Shown piece after piece: positions 24,300-32,623 of a stretch of DNA of 64,000 bases. The stretch comes from CAVQND01 sp964653485 (GTDB lineage Bacteria > Verrucomicrobiota > Verrucomicrobiia > Limisphaerales > UBA8199): contig CAZZFF010000001.1 in assembly GCA_964653485.1 (NCBI GenBank), forward strand, positions 74,079 through 138,078, read 5' to 3'. The notes below the pieces were generated by a model. It was not told the origin of the DNA. It was given only the letters and a program-made list of their open reading frames with translations, and made no database searches. The position numbers were made by a program, and so were the translations under genes. The stretch's first letter is position 1. The number at the start of each line of letters is the position of its first letter.

Positions 24300-25529
24300 A
24301 TGGCGGAAGACCCAAACGACTTTCTGAGACGCATGTGCAATCAACCTGACGATTCTGGTTCCATATTGCCAGAGACGGAACGGAATGTCCTGCTCCTGGC
24401 CGGTGCTGTGGACCTTCGGTGCAACCGAATTAAAGTGCGTGAAGCGCAAAGCCTGCTGGAGAACATCCACGAACACCAGGTGTTCTTTTATCCAGGTTCC
24501 GGTTCAGATTGGGAACCCCTTCACCGTTTCACCCACCAGTGCGACACCTTCATCTTTTGCGATTGGGAGACGCCGCCCGGAGCCGTCGATGGCGAATTTC
24601 GCCTTCCGGGGCTGGCAGCGGAGTTTGTCGTCAACCTCGATGGCGGAGCAGTCCAGTATTTGTCTGATGCTTCGCGCATCCAGGGGCGCATTTGGCGAAT
24701 CGTGAAGACAGAGGGCAATCCGCTCGTTAAACCCTGGGGGAAGTATGCGCGGTTGGCCCGATCGGTCGGCAATATCACGCGGACCGTCCATTTCTTTTAC
24801 CTGGGGATCGAGGGCGTTACCGCCTTCTTCAACCTGTTCACCCCGGTCAAGACCGCGCCCAAGATCATTTGCTTAAAGGGAGTCCGTGCCTTTTCAGGGA
24901 ATTGGACCGACTTCCACGACTGGGACCGACCGCTTGGACAACTGGTGCGCAAGTGCGACACCAAACCCACGCACCTGATCGCGGAAGGTGGGCCGGACAG
25001 TTGGCCATATCCTCGGCTCTGGCAGCGCTTCGCCGATTGGGATCGTTCGCCCGCCGCCTACGTGGCCGAGGGCTATCAGCCACAAGCCGTTCGGACGCAC
25101 CCTTTGGACGGCACTCGCCGGGTGATAGTGAAGCGCGGGGCCTTGACCCCTGAAGCCGTACCGGGTTGTGATGCCGTCGTGCTGCCGATGACGCTTTACA
25201 CGAAGCACCGGGAGGAATGGCCAGCGCCAGCCAAGATCATGTTGCTCGCGCCGTCCGACCAGGAGGGCCAACTTCCCGCCCACGAGGACCGCGTCGTGTT
25301 CCTTGGCAGCAAGAGAGCGCCGTTGGGCAAGCTCCTGGATTGCCTTGCCCAAACGTGCGGGAGGCTTAACATCCGTCGCGTCTCCAGCGTCGGCATCGGA
25401 TACGAAGATGAAGGGCCTGAGTTGGAGGCGTGGCGTCGGCGGGCAGGGCCAGCGCTGGAACTGACGATTTATTGCGAGCACGAAGGCGACATGGCGTCGC
25501 TGGGGCCTTACGCGGACGAAGTGCAATAA
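24300..25529 (+). CDS. Hypothetical protein with N-terminal EDPNDFLRRM motif, 409 aa
   Basis: The first residues are MAEDPNDFLRRM, the motif found in the two small proteins at 26537 and 34798. The rest (VLLLAGAVDLRCNRIKVREA, FIFCDWETPPGAVDGEF, KIICLKGVRAFSGNWTDF, VVFLGSKRAPLGKLLDCLA) has a mixed alpha/beta pattern with no recognised catalytic motif. GGAAAGGA lies about 11 bases upstream of the ATG. It may belong to the same system as the other motif-bearing proteins. No membrane segment is evident. Confidence 0.7.
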   Translation: MAEDPNDFLRRMCNQPDDSGSILPETERNVLLLAGAVDLRCNRIKVREAQSLLENIHEHQVFFYPGSGSDWEPLHRFTHQCDTFIFCDWETPPGAVDGEFRLPGLAAEFVVNLDGGAVQYLSDASRIQGRIWRIVKTEGNPLVKPWGKYARLARSVGNITRTVHFFYLGIEGVTAFFNLFTPVKTAPKIICLKGVRAFSGNWTDFHDWDRPLGQLVRKCDTKPTHLIAEGGPDSWPYPRLWQRFADWDRSPAAYVAEGYQPQAVRTHPLDGTRRVIVKRGALTPEAVPGCDAVVLPMTLYTKHREEWPAPAKIMLLAPSDQEGQLPAHEDRVVFLGSKRAPLGKLLDCLAQTCGRLNIRRVSSVGIGYEDEGPELEAWRRRAGPALELTIYCEHEGDMASLGPYADEVQ

Positions 25530-25552
25530 CGATGGGCAGAGAATCCTGATTC

Positions 25553-25795
25553 GTGACCCGAGCGCCGAGAAAAACCAAACCCTTGTTGACCCGAGGCCAA
25601 CTGCTCTCCTGTTCGGGCCGGAGCGTGCCAACGTGGCCCCGGCACTTCAAGGAGACGCGGGCGTCCAGGGCGGTGACGGCTCGCTGCGCGGACCAGCACG
25701 ACTTGCCGTGCTGCAATGAATTGGTCCGGCCCCTGGAAATCTTCCCTGACCCAATGGCCGCGTTCCACAACACACCAACCGGGTTTAAGGATTAG
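25553..25795 (+). CDS. Hypothetical small protein, 80 aa
   Basis: From a GTG at 25553 the frame has strongly G/C-biased third codon positions, unlike the shadow frames here. It encodes SVPTWPRHFKETRASRAVTA, RCADQHDLPCCNELV and LEIFPDPMAAFHNTPTGFK. Three cysteines in RCADQHDLPCC could bind metal. It lies 23 bases after the preceding gene and abuts the next one. Function unknown. Confidence 0.45.
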   Translation: MTRAPRKTKPLLTRGQLLSCSGRSVPTWPRHFKETRASRAVTARCADQHDLPCCNELVRPLEIFPDPMAAFHNTPTGFKD

Positions 25796-25796
25796 C

Positions 25797-25928
25797 ATGG
25801 TTCTCCTCGTCATCGGTGTCATCGTCCTCGTTTGCCTGCTGTGGCCTGCTCTGACCATTTTCGTAGTTCGTTTCGGGTTTTGCGGCTTCTTTGGGCTGCT
25901 ACGGGCTACTTTCGGAAAGCTAGGCTGA
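25797..25928 (+). CDS. Small single-TM peptide, 43 aa
   Basis: MVLLVIGVIVLVCLLWPALT, then IFVVRFGFCGFFGLLRATFG: almost entirely hydrophobic, with one or two membrane spans and a basic end. It starts 1 base after the preceding stop, suggesting coupled translation. Peptides of this kind can be toxins or small membrane regulators, but no partner antitoxin is evident. Confidence 0.45.
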   Translation: MVLLVIGVIVLVCLLWPALTIFVVRFGFCGFFGLLRATFGKLG

Positions 25929-26039
25929 TGGCTCACCATCTCGTTTAGGATTCTGCAAATCGGGTCAATGGGCGTTTACGCAATTAACGGTGCCCGCATG
26001 GTCGGTATCTCGATTTTAGACCCTGGCGGGGGTGAGGAC

Positions 26040-26288
26040 ATGCCAACCTGGATGTATGGATTGCTTGCTGTCTGGCTGGCGGCTACCTGGTTTCTTTTCG
26101 ACGCAACAGAAGCGACGCCGACAAAGTCCAAATCCTTCGTCAATCGCCCAAGGCAGCCCGATGGTCGATTCATGAAGATCAGTTCCACCCCCACAAGGCA
26201 GCGAGTAAAACATCCCTGGACAGATTGGACGCCGTCGTTGAGCGAGTCCGGCCAAGGCGTTCCGAAACAACCCGACCCTAAGACATGA
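26040..26288 (+). CDS. Hypothetical protein with N-terminal TM, 82 aa
   Basis: From the ATG at 26040: MPTWMYGLLAVWLAATWFLF is a single membrane span, then a polar basic tail (KSKSFVNRPRQPDGRFM, VKHPWTDWTPSLSESG). GAGG lies just upstream. A start at 25968 would add 24 residues. No family recognised. Confidence 0.4.
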   Translation: MPTWMYGLLAVWLAATWFLFDATEATPTKSKSFVNRPRQPDGRFMKISSTPTRQRVKHPWTDWTPSLSESGQGVPKQPDPKT

Positions 26289-26536
26289 GCAACACCAAAA
26301 TCCTGCGGCAGGGAAAACGTAGCCTTGGGCCTGCCCGCTCATCTCGCCATTCGCCGCTTCATTTGCCTGGTCGGAGTCGGCCCAGACGCCATCCGCGTTA
26401 CAGTCATGGGCGGCGCAATGTTGTTTGGTGGAAATGAGCGCCGCGCCGGTCAACCGAGGGCGTAAGTACATCAAAGACCTGGGGAGCGCGGCCACGTCGT
26501 CGACAACTGCTCCTTGAGAGGATACGGTTAGATTAT

Positions 26537-26728
26537 GTGCCCAGAAGATCAGACCCAACACCAGGGCGAAGCGCCAAGAGTTTCTTCATCCATAAACTCC
26601 CGCGTAAACGGGCGATCGGCGAAGACCCGAAGGATTTTCTCCGGCGCATGTCCCAGCGGCAGGCGGCAGCGGCTCAGCAGGCGGCGGCAGGCGAGCCGGA
26701 CCATCCGGCCCCGGTGCCTGAAGACTGA
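26537..26728 (+). CDS. Small EDPKDFLRRM-motif protein, about 63 aa
   Basis: The core IGEDPKDFLRRMSQRQAAAA and the Gln/Ala/Pro-rich tail (GEPDHPAPVPED) align with the protein at 34798 (KGEDPKDFLRRMSAQRR, tail ending in GPDAP). A degenerate first copy of the motif (AKSFFIHKLPRKR) precedes it, as in the second protein (PKEFFKRLPRP). The GTG start at 26537 is a guess; an ATG at 26535 is in another frame, so a small frameshift may have occurred near the start. Function unknown. Confidence 0.5.
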   Translation: MPRRSDPTPGRSAKSFFIHKLPRKRAIGEDPKDFLRRMSQRQAAAAQQAAAGEPDHPAPVPED

Positions 26729-26752
26729 GGCAAATTCTGCGAGACCAAGACC

Positions 26753-27313
26753 ATGAAGCCGAAGCACCCGCGTTCCGTTGACGACGGCGGCGAGCCTAAT
26801 CTTGGGCCGGAGTTTTACATGCTCAGAGGCATCAGCGCTGCCGAAAACGACCATCTCCAGCGCAGGGCCGACGCCTTGGAGCGGCGCATGTTTAGGAGGC
26901 GCGTCGAGAACCCCGCCAAGCTCTTGGCCGAACTGCGCATTGCTCTTCGGCAGGCGGGATGGATCGAACTTCGGGTGGAGTGGTTTGGCACCGGCAGCCT
27001 GCTGGTCACCGCAAGGATCGGGGCGCGGCTTAGCGCGAAGTTGGGCAAGAACAGGTCCATGAGCGCCAAGGAGTGGCTGTTCGGCGATTTCGTCAAGGCT
27101 GCCCGCCAGGTCGGCCTCAAGCCGGGAATCGAGGACATCGGCGTCGACCTGAACGGGCGCAGAATCCTAGGCTCGGTGAGCGCCGTGCCGATGGCCGACA
27201 GCAGCGTCGTGCTCGACCGCATGGTGAAGCGATGGCTCGAACAGCGCCGGGCCAAGGCCGCACCTTCTCGGGGCGCTCCGCAGACGGCAGCCGACCACTC
27301 GCACAAACGGTAG
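26753..27313 (+). CDS. Hypothetical protein, 186 aa
   Basis: The protein starts MKPKHPRSVDDGGEPNLGPE and has a helical segment (AENDHLQRRADALERRMFRR), then FGTGSLLVTARIGARLSAKL and a GIEDIGVDLNGRRIL strand region. No catalytic motif is recognised. It begins 25 bases after the EDPKDF-motif gene and is followed after 14 bases by another unknown gene, so these three probably form an operon. Confidence 0.6.
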   Translation: MKPKHPRSVDDGGEPNLGPEFYMLRGISAAENDHLQRRADALERRMFRRRVENPAKLLAELRIALRQAGWIELRVEWFGTGSLLVTARIGARLSAKLGKNRSMSAKEWLFGDFVKAARQVGLKPGIEDIGVDLNGRRILGSVSAVPMADSSVVLDRMVKRWLEQRRAKAAPSRGAPQTAADHSHKR

Positions 27314-27327
27314 GGAATCGCGCCCGC

Positions 27328-27750
27328 GTGGCCGTGGCCGGGGGGCGGGCGGCTGGGCCGCGTCTTTACGGCGACAACGGCACCGGCCTGGAGATTTGCT
27401 ACGACAACGTTTACAAAGGCACGACCTTTGACGGGAAGAATCTGCTTCGGCGCTGGAAGGGCCACGATTTCAAAATCAGCGTGTGGCCGGGGGCCTTTAA
27501 GGACGATTCCGGCAAGGTCGTAGCCTGCATCCCGGCCAACGAGGAGAACCGCCAGGCCCTCAAGGAATTTTGCCGTCGCGTGGACGTGCTCCGGGACAAG
27601 TTGGCCGAGTTTCTGCGGCCCGATGTCATTATGCAAAACCTGGCGAACCTCTCCGGGTGCGCCCTGCTTCCGCCAGCCCCGCCGCTGCCTAAGCAGCCCA
27701 AACAGATCGCGGCGAAGGTAGTGGAGGCTGAAAGTAAAAATGATTGTTGA
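27328..27750 (+). CDS. Hypothetical protein, 140 aa
   Basis: A GTG at 27328, 14 bases after the previous stop, opens the coding-like part: PRLYGDNGTGLEICYDNVYK, RRWKGHDFKISVWPGAFKDD, VVACIPANEENRQALKEFC and KLAEFLRPDVIMQNLANL. The longer frame to 27073 overlaps the preceding gene and is Arg-rich shadow. No family recognised. A Pro/Lys-rich stretch is near the C-terminus. Confidence 0.55.
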   Translation: MAVAGGRAAGPRLYGDNGTGLEICYDNVYKGTTFDGKNLLRRWKGHDFKISVWPGAFKDDSGKVVACIPANEENRQALKEFCRRVDVLRDKLAEFLRPDVIMQNLANLSGCALLPPAPPLPKQPKQIAAKVVEAESKNDC

Positions 27751-27778
27751 CGGCGCGTTTCAGGCGTATGCCTAGGTG

Positions 27779-28366
27779 ATGAACGCAAAGACGCTGATTG
27801 ACGCCCTTACGCTGTGGGAAGCCACGGGCAGCCAGATCGCCCAGGCAGCCGAGGAAACGTCGCAGTTGCTGGTCAAAAACGGCATACCGAACCTGGTTGC
27901 AGGCGGCATTGCGGTTCAACTACACGGTTATCCGCGCTTTACACACGATGTCGACCTCATCGTGCCCGACGTTGAAAAGGCTCATGAGTTGTTGGTGTCA
28001 AAGGGCTTTCGTCAATCGCTGAAAAAATTGCTCTGCGTCCTGCATCCGAACAAGGTTGAGATAGACCTGCTGCCAGCCGGGCGTTGTCTTGATCAAAGGT
28101 GCCAGGTTACCTTCCCGGAGCCAAGAGACCTGACGGCTGTTTTTCAGCCGGTGACGTTGGAGGAATTGATTTCGTTGAAACTCGATACTTGGTCACGCAA
28201 TCCGGTTCGCCGCAGTCGGGATAAAGCGGACGTTGTCGAGCTAATAGTAAGAAATCGCCTGCCACGAAATCTTCAGGTTCATCCGGCAATGGCCGCGCAC
28301 TATTGTCAGATTTGGGACGATCTTGCCGCAGAAGACCAGGCGTTGGGAGAGCCGCCTGAATCATGA
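27779..28366 (+). CDS. Nucleotidyltransferase-fold protein (AbiEii-like), 195 aa
   Basis: LVAGGIAVQLHGYPRFTHDV, then DLIVPDVEKAHELL, gives the GG...HG.xRxTxDvDL pattern of AbiEii/DUF nucleotidyltransferases. VEIDLLPAGR supplies a third acidic residue. Such proteins act as toxins of type IV toxin-antitoxin pairs or as enzymes of unknown target. The expected antitoxin-like partner is not obvious; the next gene overlaps by ATGA and could be a partner. The ATG at 27779 was chosen over a GTG three bases upstream. Confidence 0.7.
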   Translation: MNAKTLIDALTLWEATGSQIAQAAEETSQLLVKNGIPNLVAGGIAVQLHGYPRFTHDVDLIVPDVEKAHELLVSKGFRQSLKKLLCVLHPNKVEIDLLPAGRCLDQRCQVTFPEPRDLTAVFQPVTLEELISLKLDTWSRNPVRRSRDKADVVELIVRNRLPRNLQVHPAMAAHYCQIWDDLAAEDQALGEPPES

Positions 28367-28878
28367 AGGCTTGGAAACACGAGAAGGCGTGCGCGAAATC
28401 GGAAGCGCTCATCGAGGACACGGTTCAAAAGAGCCAGAAGCCCGGCTGGGGCAATTGTGCCCAGTTGGTTATCGCCACTCTGTGCAAGAGCAAACCGGAT
28501 GACGCGCCGCTGGCGCTCCATTTTTTGGCGCTCTCGGCGACCGAGTTGTTGAGCGAGCGCCACGACAATGCCCGGCAGTGCCTGGTCATGGCTCTGGCCG
28601 TCGCTGACGAGCGGCTGATGGTGCTCCAGCAGCGGTTGTTTCAGGCCACGTTCAGCCAGGAGGGCCGGGGCCAGTTGGGGCCGGGAGCCGGGGCACCGGG
28701 CGGCAAGGTCATTTTGGCGGGCCGCAGCCCGCCCCAACTATCGGCCCGCGCCGGGGTCGAACCGGAACCGGACAGGCTGCCGGCGAACAGATGCCCACGC
28801 CCGGTCCAAACCGCCAGAACACTCCGCGCAAGATCGCGCTCAGCATCGGGATCGAACCGGTCCATGTTCTGCATGTAG
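28363..28878 (+). CDS. Hypothetical protein overlapping the nucleotidyltransferase gene
   Basis: The ATG overlaps the upstream stop (ATGA). The first 95 residues look real (MKAWKHEKACAKSEALIEDT, AQLVIATLCKSKPDDAPLAL, HFLALSATELLSERHDNARQ). After about residue 100 the frame becomes Gly/Pro/Arg/Ser-rich, and an opposing frame with better coding character begins. The gene may therefore have lost its natural 3' end. As the coupled partner of a nucleotidyltransferase it could be a cognate antitoxin, which is speculation. Confidence 0.5.
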   Translation: MKAWKHEKACAKSEALIEDTVQKSQKPGWGNCAQLVIATLCKSKPDDAPLALHFLALSATELLSERHDNARQCLVMALAVADERLMVLQQRLFQATFSQEGRGQLGPGAGAPGGKVILAGRSPPQLSARAGVEPEPDRLPANRCPRPVQTARTLRARSRSASGSNRSMFCM

Positions 28879-29015
28879 CAAACAGCCTTGACGCCGCCGC
28901 CTGGCAAGAGCAGGTTCAACGTGTGACCGTGACCGTGACCTGAATCCTCCCTTCGGCCCCGCCCTTCAGGGCGAGGCCCCTCCTGGTTCTTCTCAGGATC
29001 GAAATTGCCCTTCAA
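28641..29015 (-). CDS. Hypothetical minus-strand frame, 124 aa
   Basis: The middle of the frame looks coding (LLPGGGVKAVCYMQNMDRFD, PDAERDLARSVLAVWTGRGH, LFAGSLSGSG). The N-terminal part is His/Gly-rich and the C-terminal part Pro-rich. It overlaps the end of the plus-strand gene at 28363, and only one of the two overlapping parts is likely to be real. Confidence 0.35.
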   Translation of the reverse strand: MKGNFDPEKNQEGPRPEGRGRREDSGHGHGHTLNLLLPGGGVKAVCYMQNMDRFDPDAERDLARSVLAVWTGRGHLFAGSLSGSGSTPARADSWGGLRPAKMTLPPGAPAPGPNWPRPSWLNVA

Positions 29016-29129
29016 AAGGCAGTGCCATGTCCAGATAAGGACATGCCCCGTGGCGGCGTCGCTCCGCGCATCGCAACCCCAGGGCCACGATCAGGCCGTC
29101 TGCCGATCTTCGCGCTGACCAGAACGAAT

Positions 29130-29507
29130 ATGAGAAGAGACAAACAGGCCAGGGCCAAGAGAGCGCCTCGGCAACCGTCCGCCGCTCGGTTGGCTCGCGC
29201 CGAGGCCGAGGACCGCATGGACGAAGAGTGGCTGGAGCGGTGCCTACGGGTGCTGAGTAAACTCGTGGAGGAAAGTGGTTTGCCCTGGTTCGAGGCATTG
29301 CTGGCCTCGAAGGACTCGCCATTCCCGCCACGCCCGGCTGGGTTTAGGAGACGGCAGGAATACTGCAACCGCTGCGGCCAGCGAACTGAGATGAACCACG
29401 ACTATGACGCGCTCTTCTGCGGGCGCTGCAACCGCTGGATCGACTCGAAGTGCTTGGACCCTGGCTGCATGTTTTGCAGCAAACGGCCTGAGCGGCCAGT
29501 GCCATGA
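29130..29507 (+). CDS. Zinc-ribbon hypothetical protein, 125 aa
   Basis: The N-terminus is basic (MRRDKQARAKRAPRQP), followed by a helix (DEEWLERCLRVLSKLVEESG). The C-terminal 45 residues hold CNRCGQR, CGRCNRW and CLDPGCMFC, enough for two zinc sites. The ATG at 29130 was chosen because the longer frame upstream is Pro/Arg-rich. Nucleic-acid or protein binding is likely from the zinc ribbons. Confidence 0.6.
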   Translation: MRRDKQARAKRAPRQPSAARLARAEAEDRMDEEWLERCLRVLSKLVEESGLPWFEALLASKDSPFPPRPAGFRRRQEYCNRCGQRTEMNHDYDALFCGRCNRWIDSKCLDPGCMFCSKRPERPVP

Positions 29508-29661
29508 AGGGCGCGGTTGATTGGCCGGGCGGCATGTCGGCGCAGCGGCAGTGGCTCGACGCGCTCACCGTGACCCGCTGGACCGTCGCGGCTTCGGGCG
29601 GGGTAGTTACGGCATGGGACCGCAACGTATCGTAGAAATCCTGATCGAGACGGGCGGGTCT

Positions 29662-30183
29662 ATGTGCGCCAGAACCCTGATCGAAGCCTCGGTCCACCGG
29701 CCCACCCGCAGCACCCGCTGGGTCGCCGCCTTTCGCGACGGGACCGGTCGCCAGGTCTGGCGGAGCACCGGCCTGCGTGACCGCCAAGCGGCGCTCATCT
29801 TGGCCCAGGAGTTCGAGGCACAGGCGAGGCGTAATCGATCGGCCCAACGTGCGCCGTTGCGCAAACCGACAATGCGAGTCCGGCCCGGCAGCGGCGAACG
29901 GCAAGTTGGCCTGCTCACCCAAAAGGAGGTCGCCGCCATCATGAGGATTTCCGAACGCGCCGTCCGCGAAATCGAGCGCCGGGCCTTTGACAAATTGCGG
30001 CGTCACCCGGCGTTGAGGGATTTCTGGCGCGAGTATCAGATGGGCGAAGTCAGGGAGACGGCTCTGCCCAGGCCAAGCGCCTGGACGTTGAGCCGGGCGG
30101 AAGTCGCCGCCGTTTACGCTTTGGCGAGGACGCCGAAAGAGCGCCAGGCGCTGAGAAAGCTGATGGCCCTGGTTGCTTCGTGA
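29662..30183 (+). CDS. Integrase-arm-like domain fused to sigma-region-4-like HTH
   Basis: Residues about 15-60 (STRWVAAFRDGTGRQVWRST, GLRDRQAALILAQEFEAQAR) resemble the DNA-binding N-terminal arm of verrucomicrobial tyrosine recombinases. Residues about 85-125 (LLTQKEVAAIMRISERAVRE, IERRAFDKLRRHPAL) look like sigma-70 region 4. No integrase catalytic domain is present. The protein is probably a DNA-binding regulator of the element. The start is uncertain (29662 or 29614). Confidence 0.6.
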   Translation: MCARTLIEASVHRPTRSTRWVAAFRDGTGRQVWRSTGLRDRQAALILAQEFEAQARRNRSAQRAPLRKPTMRVRPGSGERQVGLLTQKEVAAIMRISERAVREIERRAFDKLRRHPALRDFWREYQMGEVRETALPRPSAWTLSRAEVAAVYALARTPKERQALRKLMALVAS

Positions 30184-30296
30184 TGGCCCGGCCCTGGCCT
30201 CCGTGAAAACCGCCCAACTGCGCGGGGCTGTCATCACTCAATGCCAGACGCCTCTGACCCACGAGAGGCAAGTCCGGTCCAGAGCGGATGGCGATG

Positions 30297-30863
30297 TTAC
30301 TTTGTGAGCCATGGGCTGCTGTTGGTCACGTAATTGGTGGGGTTCAGAATCTGCTGGGGATCGAGGAACGAAAACCGTCCGACTCCCATCGGCAAGTTGT
30401 GCTTGGAGGCGAAGTCCAGCAGCCACACCTTGAGGGTGTAGCGCCCCCAAAGCACGGAGAATCTCCAGCGGCCTTCCTCCACAGGCTCACCAGTGGCCAT
30501 CGTAACCGACCCGCCGCCCCGCAGCGTCCGGGCGGGAAAGAAAGGAAGGTTGGGATTCATGACGGGCGCTTTGAGACTTTGCGACCCCTCGACTTCCACC
30601 CAACTGCCGCGCCATACGATGGCAGCGGAGTCCTGATTGCTGATTGAAAAAAGGGCAAAGCGCAGTGAATTATTTGGCAGGTTGGTGTAGCCGGAAAAGG
30701 ACATGATGACGCCGCGCCTGCCTGGCCCGCGCCTGGCTGCGAGGCTCGCTACGAGGAGCACGAGTGCGCTGACGAGGACCAAAATGAGCAGCCAGCGGTA
30801 TCGTTGAGAGCGAACGGAATAGCGCTGCGTCTCCGGTTTCTGGTCAGGCTGGTTCGTCGTCAT
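30297..30863 (-). CDS. Single-TM hypothetical protein, 188 aa
   Basis: A polar N-terminus (MTTNQPDQKPETQRYSVRSQ) precedes one membrane segment (WLLILVLVSALVLLVASLA). A beta-rich extracytoplasmic domain follows (SFSGYTNLPNNSLRFALFSI, VWRGSWVEVEGSQSLKAPV, RFSVLWGRYTLKVWLLDFAS). Family resemblance to verrucomicrobial hypotheticals is from memory. It overlaps the acetyltransferase gene by 20 bases on the same strand. Confidence 0.7.
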   Translation of the reverse strand: MTTNQPDQKPETQRYSVRSQRYRWLLILVLVSALVLLVASLAARRGPGRRGVIMSFSGYTNLPNNSLRFALFSISNQDSAAIVWRGSWVEVEGSQSLKAPVMNPNLPFFPARTLRGGGSVTMATGEPVEEGRWRFSVLWGRYTLKVWLLDFASKHNLPMGVGRFSFLDPQQILNPTNYVTNSSPWLTK

Positions 30864-31272
30864 GCTCCAGTCTCTTCCCCATGCTCACGACATCGTCCAT
30901 CGCATAACCGAGACGCCGATAAAACTCGATGACGCCTTTGTTGGAGGTCCGAATCTGCAAATTGATTTTCGGGCAGCCTGCGGCGCGGAGCAAGCGCTCT
31001 GCCTCCGTCACGATGGCCCGCGCCAGACCGTGCCGCTGGTGTTCCGGGGCAACAGCCAAATAGTTGAGCCAGCCGCGATGTCCCTCGTAACCCGCCATCA
31101 CACACGCGACAATCTGGCCGTCAAGCTCACCGACCAGAAACAAGTCGGGCCTTACGCCCAGTTTGCGTCGAATATCCTTCTTCGGGTCGTTCCACGGTCG
31201 AACCAGGTCGCACCGCCCCCAGAGCGAAACGACGGCCTCCTCATCTTGCGGCTGGAAGGGTCGAATTTGCAT
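30844..31272 (-). CDS. GNAT acetyltransferase, YpeA-like, 142 aa
   Basis: The protein starts MQIRPFQPQDEEAVVSLW and has the GNAT core: GELDGQIVACVMAGYEGHRG, then WLNYLAVAPEHQRHGLARAI (acetyl-CoA binding Q/RxxGxG/A, here QRHGLA) and FYRRLGYAMDD. This matches YpeA-type N-acetyltransferases in length and motif order. The ATG at 31272 agrees with the family start. It is cotranscribed with the TM protein that follows. Substrate unknown. Confidence 0.85.
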   Translation of the reverse strand: MQIRPFQPQDEEAVVSLWGRCDLVRPWNDPKKDIRRKLGVRPDLFLVGELDGQIVACVMAGYEGHRGWLNYLAVAPEHQRHGLARAIVTEAERLLRAAGCPKINLQIRTSNKGVIEFYRRLGYAMDDVVSMGKRLEHDDEPA

Positions 31273-31381
31273 CACGGTCTTGAGCAGCCCGACCTGCGCC
31301 GGGACGAGCATCTTTTGCGTCCCTGATTACAAACTCACGGGGCGGCTTTCAAACTATTTCGCATCGGCTTGAAGCGCGGCA

Positions 31382-31416
31382 TGTTCGGAGCGGTCAACTG
31401 CACCAATTCCTCTTCG
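31382..31416 (+). repeat. 35-bp upstream element, copy 1 (before AAA ATPase gene)
   Basis: This sequence, with core GGTCAACTGCACCAATTCC, recurs at 32624-32658 with a single G/A difference. Copy 1 ends 26 bases before the AAA gene start and copy 2 ends 29 bases before the next gene, so both are in the 5' region of a gene on the same strand. It could be a shared promoter, operator or leader. Confidence 0.6.
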
Positions 31417-31442
31417 CGGCAAGGTTGTGCGATGCTGCCGGG

Positions 31443-32609
31443 ATGGCTAACGCGAATGCCGACAAAACCGATTCTGCGGCGGACTGCTGTGCGGCAGTCC
31501 CTTTGGATGCTGCGCCCAGCCCCGCGCTTCAAACCCTGCTCAGCGCGTGGGGCGGCGGGGGCGAGCATGACGAACAGCCCTCGGACCCGCCGCGCCCGTC
31601 GTTCTTCGTACTGCCCGTGTTCGAACAACTCCACCGCCAGCCCTACCACTCGATCGTCGTCCATGGCCCCTTCAACTTGAAGGAGTTGCTCAATGATCAT
31701 CGTCCGAAACTCTTCCGCTCCGAGGCGCGTTTGAACGAAAAGTCCAAGCCGCTTTTGGAACGTCTCCTCTTCAAGTTAGAAGATGGGGTCTTCGCCTTTT
31801 ACGATTACCCGAACGTCACCGTCTATGCCCCCACCCCGGAGAAGGCAGCGGAAGTCGCCCTCCGGTTCCGCCGCTACATCCGCCCGCCAGGTCCTAAGAA
31901 GCCTGGCTTTCACCTGCTCCGCATTGATAGCTCTTACCCCGAGACTGAGTTTGTTCCGGTGACGCGCTTCATCACCTTCAGCGATGAAGCCGTCCGTCTT
32001 CATTACGGCGACGACTTCGTGGAGTGGGAACAGGACTGGATCGAACGCCTGAGCCAGCGCGCCAGCGGCGTCAGCGTGTTGTTCGGCCCGCCCGGCTGCG
32101 GCAAGACCACCTACTTGAGGGCGCTCATGGCCAAACTGCTGGACCGGTACGTGTTCTATTACCTGCCCATCTCGGAGTTTGAGATTCTGAGCAACCCACG
32201 TTTCGTGGGCTTCTGGCTTCGCGAATCGAAGCATCACGGCGACAAGCACAAGATCGCGATTCTCGAAGACGCCGAGGAGTTGCTGCTGCCGCGTGACGAG
32301 AGCAGCCGCGCACGCGTCAGCAACCTCCTGAACATCGGGGACGGCTTCCTCGGCGACCATTTGAAGCTTCAGGTCATTGCGACGACGAACGTGCCGATGC
32401 AAAACCTGGACCCTGCCGTAACCCGTCCGGGCCGCTTGATGGGGGCGCGTGAGTTTCCACGCCTGAGCCGTGCGTCGGCCTTGCGCCTGGCGGAAGCCAA
32501 GGGCATCGGCCTGCTGCCGGAACAAGCGGACTACTCGCTGGCCGAAATCTATTGCCGCGCCCCGCTTGCCGCCAAGTTGCAGAAGGCGCGTCGCCTGGGC
32601 TTTGCCTGA
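31443..32609 (+). CDS. AAA+ ATPase, 388 aa
   Basis: An N-terminal region of about 200 residues (FFVLPVFEQLHRQPYHSIVV, RFRRYIRPPGPKKPGFHLL) precedes an AAA core. Walker A is GPPGCGKTT, Walker B is KIAILEDAEELLLP, sensor 1 lies in VIATTNVPM, and an arginine-finger-like VTRPGRL follows. The layout is that of single-core AAA ATPases such as BCS1/FtsH-like remodelling proteins, without a protease or membrane segment. The ATG at 31443 was chosen over 31425. It heads a run of unknown genes and is probably the motor of that system. Confidence 0.8.
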   Translation: MANANADKTDSAADCCAAVPLDAAPSPALQTLLSAWGGGGEHDEQPSDPPRPSFFVLPVFEQLHRQPYHSIVVHGPFNLKELLNDHRPKLFRSEARLNEKSKPLLERLLFKLEDGVFAFYDYPNVTVYAPTPEKAAEVALRFRRYIRPPGPKKPGFHLLRIDSSYPETEFVPVTRFITFSDEAVRLHYGDDFVEWEQDWIERLSQRASGVSVLFGPPGCGKTTYLRALMAKLLDRYVFYYLPISEFEILSNPRFVGFWLRESKHHGDKHKIAILEDAEELLLPRDESSRARVSNLLNIGDGFLGDHLKLQVIATTNVPMQNLDPAVTRPGRLMGAREFPRLSRASALRLAEAKGIGLLPEQADYSLAEIYCRAPLAAKLQKARRLGFA

Positions 32610-32623
32610 TAAACGGCAGGCGC

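Noticed and set aside
26289..26534. Possible gene between 26040-26288 and the EDPK-motif gene
   Set aside because: Only a 27-codon plus-strand frame and minus-strand shadows; nothing with consistent coding character.
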